Origin: Paraburkholderia fynbosensis
Lineage (GTDB): Bacteria; Pseudomonadota; Gammaproteobacteria; Burkholderiales; Burkholderiaceae
Direction: 5' to 3'
Assembly: GCF_902859935.1 (NCBI RefSeq)
Contig: NZ_CADIKI010000003.1
Span: 124,001 to 188,000, forward strand
DNA length: 64,000 nucleotides
Shown here: positions 59,512 to 64,000 of the stretch, in pieces
Layout: each line of letters opens with the position of its first letter
Position numbering within the stretch: the stretch's first letter is position 1
Made by a program: the position numbers and the translations under genes
The notes under the pieces: generated by a model
What the model saw: only the letters and a program-made list of their open reading frames with translations
What the model was told of the DNA's origin: nothing
Databases searched by the model: none

Positions 59512-60243
59512 ATGTCGAAAAAAACCGCACGGGCACTCGCACTCGCTCTCGTCTGCACCGCGCCTGTCGCGCTCGCGCTCACCCCGGTCATGGCTCGCGC
59601 GCAGGGCGTCATGCAGGCCCAGCCATCGGGCGTGCTGTCGCTGAACGCTCAGGCCAGCGCGGAAATTCCGCAGGACGTCGTCGATATCACGCTGTTTTAT
59701 GAGCAGGAAGCGAGCGACCCGTCCGCGCTCACCGCCACGCTGAATCAGCGCGCCGACGCGGCGTTGCAGAAAGCGCGAGGCGTCAGCGGCGTAACGGCCC
59801 GCACGGGTTCGTTCGCCATCTTCCCGTCCACCGATCGTGACGGGCGCATTTCCGCATGGCGCGGCCGCACGGAGGTCGTGCTCGAATCGCACGACTTCGC
59901 CGCGGCGTCGAAGCTCGCGGGACAAATGGCCGCGGTCATGCAGGTCGGCAACGTGCAGTTCTCGCTGTCGCCGCAAGCGCAACGCGCCGCCGAGCAAAAG
60001 CTCACCGGCGAAGCGATCCGGTCGTTCCGCGATCAGGCTGCGTCGTCGGCGCAGGCATTCGGCTTCAGCGGCTATTCGATTCGCGAGGTCAACGTGAATC
60101 ACGGCGGCGTGATGCCCCGTCCGATGATGATGATGAGCGCGCGCGCCATGAGCGCCGACGCGAAGACCATGGCGCCGATGCCGCTCGAAGGCGGCACGTC
60201 GACGGTGACGGTCAACGTATCGGGCTCGGTGCAGATGAAGTAA
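59512..60243 (+). CDS. Secreted SIMPL-domain (DUF541) protein
   Basis: Periplasmic protein of 243 residues with a signal peptide (cleavage after MARA, about residue 30). The SIMPL/DUF541 domain begins GVLSLNAQASAEIPQDVVDITLFYEQEASDPSALTATLNQRADAAL. FPSTDRDGRISAWRGRTEVVLESHDFAAASKLAG and AFGFSGYSIREVNVNH continue it. Members include E. coli YggE, linked to oxidative stress; the biochemical role is not established. A Met-rich patch (MPRPMMMMSARAMSADAKTMAPM) near the end could bind metal, which is a guess. A strong terminator follows. Confidence 0.9.
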   Translation: MSKKTARALALALVCTAPVALALTPVMARAQGVMQAQPSGVLSLNAQASAEIPQDVVDITLFYEQEASDPSALTATLNQRADAALQKARGVSGVTARTGSFAIFPSTDRDGRISAWRGRTEVVLESHDFAAASKLAGQMAAVMQVGNVQFSLSPQAQRAAEQKLTGEAIRSFRDQAASSAQAFGFSGYSIREVNVNHGGVMPRPMMMMSARAMSADAKTMAPMPLEGGTSTVTVNVSGSVQMK

Positions 60244-60294
60244 CGTTAGCGCGCGGCCGCGTTTGCGCGCTTGGCATTTCTCGTGCTGCACAAG

Positions 60295-60324
60295 AAAACG
60301 CCACGGCATGCCGTGGCGTTTTTT
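60295..60324. terminator. Bidirectional terminator between SIMPL gene and lgt
   Basis: AAAACGCCACGG and CCGTGGCGTTTT form a perfect stem around CATG, with A- and T-runs outside, suited to the convergent genes. Confidence 0.92.
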
Positions 60325-60356
60325 CATCATGCGCTCGCGACGACAAACCGTAGCGC

Positions 60357-61262
60357 TCAGCTTGCGTTGACCGCCTGCGCCGGCTCACGGCGCGCACGGC
60401 GATACGACCACACCAGCATGCCGATGCCCGCGAGGATCATCGGCAGCGACAGCCATTGGCCCATCGACAGGCCCATCGCCAGCAGTCCGAGGAAGTCGTC
60501 CGGCTCACGGGCGAATTCGACCGTGAAGCGCGCGAGGCCGTAGCCGATCAGGAACACCGCGGAAATCGCGCCCAGCGGCTTCGGTTTGCGCGAGAAGAAG
60601 AACAGCACGAAGAACAGTGCGACGCCTTCGAGCGCGATCTCATACAGCTCCGACGGATGCCGCGGCAGCATGTGATATTGCGCGAACACCTCGTTCAGAT
60701 GCCATTGCGCGGCCAGTTGCGGATGCGCGGCGAGCCAGGTGGCATCGTCGGGCGCGGCGCCGGGAAACAGCATCGCCCACGGCGCGGACGGATCGGTCAC
60801 GCGCCCCCACAACTCGCCGTTGATGAAATTGCCGAGGCGCCCTGCCGCGAGCCCGGTGGGCACCATCGGCGCGACGAAGTCGGTGACCTGCAGCCACGAG
60901 CGTTTGCGCTGATACGCGAACAGCACCATCGCCAGCGTCACGCCGAGGAAGCCGCCGTGGAACGACATGCCGCCCTCCCACACCTTGAAGATGTCGAGCG
61001 GATGCGCGAAATAAAAGCTCGCCTTGTAGAACAGCACATAGCCGAGCCGGCCGCCGAGGATCGTACCCAGCACGCCGTAGAACAGCATGTCGTCGATATC
61101 CCTGACGGTCCAGCCTTGCGCCGCGACAAACGGCAAACGCAGCCGCAACCGGCCGACGACGATCGCCGCGATGAATGCGACGAGGTACATCAGTCCATAC
61201 CAGCGCACGGCGAGCGGCCCCAGATGAATGGCCACAGGGTCGAAATTCGGATGAATGAGCAT
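60357..61262 (-). CDS. lgt: Prolipoprotein diacylglyceryl transferase
   Basis: Inner-membrane enzyme that attaches diacylglycerol to the lipobox Cys of lipoproteins; 301 residues with seven membrane segments. [30 protein letters not shown] is the usual start. [21 protein letters not shown] carries the catalytic-region His. The Lgt signature is [32 protein letters not shown]. Its clients in this window include the SodC-like and OmpA-type lipoproteins. Confidence 0.97.
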   Translation of the reverse strand: MLIHPNFDPVAIHLGPLAVRWYGLMYLVAFIAAIVVGRLRLRLPFVAAQGWTVRDIDDMLFYGVLGTILGGRLGYVLFYKASFYFAHPLDIFKVWEGGMSFHGGFLGVTLAMVLFAYQRKRSWLQVTDFVAPMVPTGLAAGRLGNFINGELWGRVTDPSAPWAMLFPGAAPDDATWLAAHPQLAAQWHLNEVFAQYHMLPRHPSELYEIALEGVALFFVLFFFSRKPKPLGAISAVFLIGYGLARFTVEFAREPDDFLGLLAMGLSMGQWLSLPMILAGIGMLVWSYRRARREPAQAVNAS

Positions 61263-61411
61263 CGTGTTGTTATGGGCAGTTCAGGTTCAGAAGCGGGGTT
61301 GGTGTAATCGGCCGGATTGCGTGCGGCTGGTTAGTCGTTCGTCAGCGGTTCGCGCATTATCCGGCGCATGCATTGGACGGTGCGGGCCGCGATGCGTTCG
61401 CCGCGGCGCCG

Positions 61412-62389
61412 TTAATCACCTGGCGCGAGACCCTGCGCGCCGACGGTCGCGGCATACGCGCGCACGATGTCGATGAAACCGGCAAGCACCGGACTCACCT
61501 CGTCGGTGCGCCACGCGAGCCCCGTCTCAATCGCGGGCACCGACTCGGACAGGGGCCGGTACACGACACCCGTGCGGCGCAGATTACGTAACGATTGCGG
61601 CACCAGTGCGACGCCCATGCCGGCCGACACGAGGCTGACGATGGTCTGCATCTGGATCGCCTCCTGGCCGATCCGTGGTGCGAGGCCCGCGACGCCGTAG
61701 CAATCCATAATGATGTCATAAAAGCCTGGCGCCAGACGTCTGGGGAAGATCACGAGCGGCATGTCGCCGACATCGCGCAGGCTGATCGGCGTGTCGAGCC
61801 ATTCGGCGCGCGGGTCCGAGCCGGTGGCGTGGCTCACCTGCTCCGCCATGTCCGCCGACATCGCGATCACCAGCGGCTCGCGCACGATCGGCAGCCACGC
61901 GAGCTGCGCGGCGTGACGCGACGGCAGCGGCGCGATCACGAGGCCGGCGTCGATGCGGCCGGCCGTCAGCTCGTCCAGTTGCACATCGCTGGTGGCCTCG
62001 GTCAGTTCGAGCCGCACCCGCGGATAGCGCGCGCCGAAATCCCGCAGCAGCGGGGGCAGCAAGCCGTAGTCCGCGGTGGACACGAACGCCAGCGACAACA
62101 TCCCGGCCTCGCCGCGCGCGAGGCTCTGCGCGAGCGGTCGCAAGCCCTCGGCGCTCGCCAGCAGGCGCCGCACCTCGGGCAGCAGATCCGCGCCGACTGG
62201 GGTCAGTTCGACCGAGCGCTTGGTGCGCGCGAACAGCTCGACGCCGAGCGTCTGTTCGAGCGCGCGAATCGCCTGCGACAACGGCGGCTGGGTCATCGCG
62301 AGGCGCGTAGCCGCGCGCCCGAAGTGCATTTCTTCGGCGACGGTGACGAAATAGCGCAACTGGCGCAGGTCGGGAACGGCAGGCAGCAT
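61412..62389 (-). CDS. LysR-family regulator, divergent from ilvD
   Basis: DNA-binding regulator of 325 residues. The helix-turn-helix covers about 7-66 (LRQLRYFVTVAEEMHFGRAATRLAMTQPPLSQAIRALEQTLGVELFARTKRSVELT). The effector-binding domain (VRLELTEATSDVQLDEL, AGMGVALVPQSLRNL) covers about 95-300. It starts at 62389, 200 bases from the divergent ilvD gene, and probably regulates ilvD or itself. The AT-rich spacer (ATTAATACATTTTA near the start) could hold the operator. The effector is unknown. Confidence 0.93.
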   Translation of the reverse strand: MLPAVPDLRQLRYFVTVAEEMHFGRAATRLAMTQPPLSQAIRALEQTLGVELFARTKRSVELTPVGADLLPEVRRLLASAEGLRPLAQSLARGEAGMLSLAFVSTADYGLLPPLLRDFGARYPRVRLELTEATSDVQLDELTAGRIDAGLVIAPLPSRHAAQLAWLPIVREPLVIAMSADMAEQVSHATGSDPRAEWLDTPISLRDVGDMPLVIFPRRLAPGFYDIIMDCYGVAGLAPRIGQEAIQMQTIVSLVSAGMGVALVPQSLRNLRRTGVVYRPLSESVPAIETGLAWRTDEVSPVLAGFIDIVRAYAATVGAQGLAPGD

Positions 62390-62589
62390 GATTAATACAT
62401 TTTACGACCTAAATGCGCCTGAATAATATATTGGACACGCGGTTTGCAAAACTGCATCCTTGCTCGACGCTGCGGAACTACACTGAACTGGCGCGCCGGC
62501 AGCAAGGCGGCCAATCCGGCGGCACCGGCAAATCGCAGTGCATACAGCACGCAGCGCGGCTCAAAACAAAACAGATTGGAGATTCCCCC

Positions 62590-64000
62590 ATGGCATACAA
62601 CCGTCGTTCGAAGAACATCACGCAAGGCGTGGCGCGTTCGCCGAACCGCTCGATGTACTACGCGCTCGGCTACCAGAAAGACGATTTCGACAAGCCGATG
62701 ATCGGCATCGCCAACGGCCACTCGACCATCACGCCCTGCAACGCCGGCCTGCAGCGTCTGGCCGACGCTGCGGTGGTCGCGGTCAAGCGCGCCGACGCGA
62801 ACCCGCAGATCTTCGGCACGCCGACCATTTCGGACGGCATGTCGATGGGCACCGAGGGCATGAAGTACTCGCTCGTGTCGCGCGAAGTGATCGCCGATTG
62901 CATCGAGACCTGCGTGCAAGGTCAATGGATGGACGGCGTGGTCGTGATCGGCGGGTGCGACAAGAATATGCCGGGCGGCATGATCGGCCTCGCCCGCATG
63001 AACGTGCCGGGCATCTATGTGTACGGCGGCACGATCCGTCCGGGCAACTGGAAGGGGACCGACCTGACCATCGTATCGTCGTTCGAAGCGGTCGGCGAAT
63101 TCACGGCGGGCCGGATGTCGGCAGAGGATTTCGAAGGGATCGAGAAGAACGCGTGCCCGTCCACCGGCTCGTGCGGCGGCATGTACACCGCCAACACGAT
63201 GAGCTCGTCGTTCGAGGCGCTCGGCATGTCGCTGCTGTATTCGTCGACGATGGCCAATCCGGATCAGGAAAAGGTCGACTCGGCCGCCGAATCGGCGCGC
63301 GTGCTGGTCGAAGCGGTCAAACAGGACCTGAAGCCGCGCGACATCATCACGAAGAAGTCGATTGAAAACGCCGTCGCGCTGATCATGGCGACCGGCGGCT
63401 CGACCAATGCAGTACTGCACTATCTGGCGATCGCGCACGCGGCCGAGGTGGCATGGTCGATCGAGGACTTCGAGCGCATGCGCAAGAAAGTGCCGGTGAT
63501 CTGCAACCTGAAGCCGTCGGGCCAATACGTCGCGACCGATCTGCACAAGGCCGGCGGCATCCCGCAAGTCATGAAGATCCTGCTCGATGCGGGCCTGCTG
63601 CACGGCGATTGCATCACGATCACCGGCAAGACGCTGGCCGAAGAACTCAAGGACGTGCCGGCCAAGCCGCGCGCGGATCAGCAGGTGATTTTCCCGATCG
63701 AGAAGGCGCTGTATAAGGAAGGCCATCTCGCGATCCTGAAGGGCAACCTCGCCCTCGACGGCGCAGTCGCCAAGATCACCGGTCTGAAGAACCCGGTCAT
63801 CACGGGGCCCGCGCGTGTCTTCGACGACGAGCAAAGTGCGCTGGAAGCGATTCTGGCCGACAGGATCGTCGCCGGCGACGTGGTGGTGCTGCGCTACCTC
63901 GGCCCGAAGGGCGGCCCCGGCATGCCGGAAATGCTCGCGCCGACCTCGGCGATCATCGGCAAAGGTCTCGGTGAAACCGTCGGCCTGATCACCGACGGCC
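62590..64000 (+). CDS. ilvD: Dihydroxy-acid dehydratase (3' end outside window)
   Basis: Fe-S enzyme that makes the 2-keto acids of valine, isoleucine and pantoate synthesis. From the ATG at 62590 ([20 protein letters not shown]) about 470 of a usual 557-560 residues are visible. Cluster-binding Cys are in [22 protein letters not shown] and [17 protein letters not shown], the three positions expected in Ilv[20 protein letters not shown] lies near the edge. It is divergent from a LysR regulator. The C-terminal part falls outside the window. Confidence 0.97.
   Translation, partial: MAYNRRSKNITQGVARSPNRSMYYALGYQKDDFDKPMIGIANGHSTITPCNAGLQRLADAAVVAVKRADANPQIFGTPTISDGMSMGTEGMKYSLVSREVIADCIETCVQGQWMDGVVVIGGCDKNMPGGMIGLARMNVPGIYVYGGTIRPGNWKGTDLTIVSSFEAVGEFTAGRMSAEDFEGIEKNACPSTGSCGGMYTANTMSSSFEALGMSLLYSSTMANPDQEKVDSAAESARVLVEAVKQDLKPRDIITKKSIENAVALIMATGGSTNAVLHYLAIAHAAEVAWSIEDFERMRKKVPVICNLKPSGQYVATDLHKAGGIPQVMKILLDAGLLHGDCITITGKTLAEELKDVPAKPRADQQVIFPIEKALYKEGHLAILKGNLALDGAVAKITGLKNPVITGPARVFDDEQSALEAILADRIVAGDVVVLRYLGPKGGPGMPEMLAPTSAIIGKGLGETVGLITDG

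Overview
The window is a chromosomal, high-GC segment of a betaproteobacterium, most probably Paraburkholderia or a close relative. The evidence is the gene order and protein types: serS/rarA/lolA/ftsK/trxB, a glucokinase fused to a HexR-type regulator, a DUF3460 gene beside scpA, panC-panD, zapA followed by 6S RNA, and a cobalamin cluster. It reads as core genome. I saw no insertion sequence, phage, CRISPR array, tRNA or rRNA. Both edges cut genes: serS on the left and ilvD on the right.

Layout. 1-10 kb: serS (partial), rarA, lolA and ftsK, all on the minus strand. Between lolA and rarA sits a three-gene block: an NCS1 permease, an agmatinase-family ureohydrolase and a LysR regulator. 10-15 kb: trxB, an Smr-domain protein, a TRIC-type channel, a glutathione S-transferase and a LysR regulator. 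15-24.4 kb: a glucose module made of a carbohydrate ABC transporter (minus) divergent from zwf-pgl-glk/hexR (plus). A perfect HexR-like palindrome lies inside a strong promoter between them. 24.5-34.7 kb: bestrophin, an LprI-like protein, an ornithine/lysine/arginine decarboxylase, dcd, a SodC-like lipoprotein that has lost most metal ligands, the Mrp/ApbC Fe-S carrier, an OmpA-type lipoprotein and metG. 34.8-44.7 kb: tamA-tamB, DUF3460-scpA, panC-panD and an orphan ParA ATPase.

44.9-57.6 kb: a PaaI-type thioesterase, then the cobalamin region. It covers late B12 assembly (cobQ, cobU, cbiB, cobD, cobC, cobS, cobT) and uptake (btuB, btuC, btuD, btuF). No corrin-ring genes are present. btuF is in the plus-strand operon; btuC and btuD are in the convergent minus-strand operon. 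A cobalamin riboswitch with a clear promoter precedes btuB. 57.7-64 kb: a coiled-coil ZapB-like gene, zapA, 6S RNA, an EVE-domain protein, a SIMPL-domain protein, lgt, a LysR regulator and ilvD (partial).

How the genes work together. The best-supported regulatory logic is the sugar module: the HexR domain fused to glucokinase probably controls both divergent operons through the palindrome at 19991-20009. The cobalamin genes together import corrinoids and rebuild the nucleotide loop, with B12 feedback on btuB. The items most worth following up are the degenerate SodC-like lipoprotein, the hairpin plus U-tract set directly before the decarboxylase start, the long perfect stem between zwf and pgl, and the ureohydrolase/permease/LysR block.
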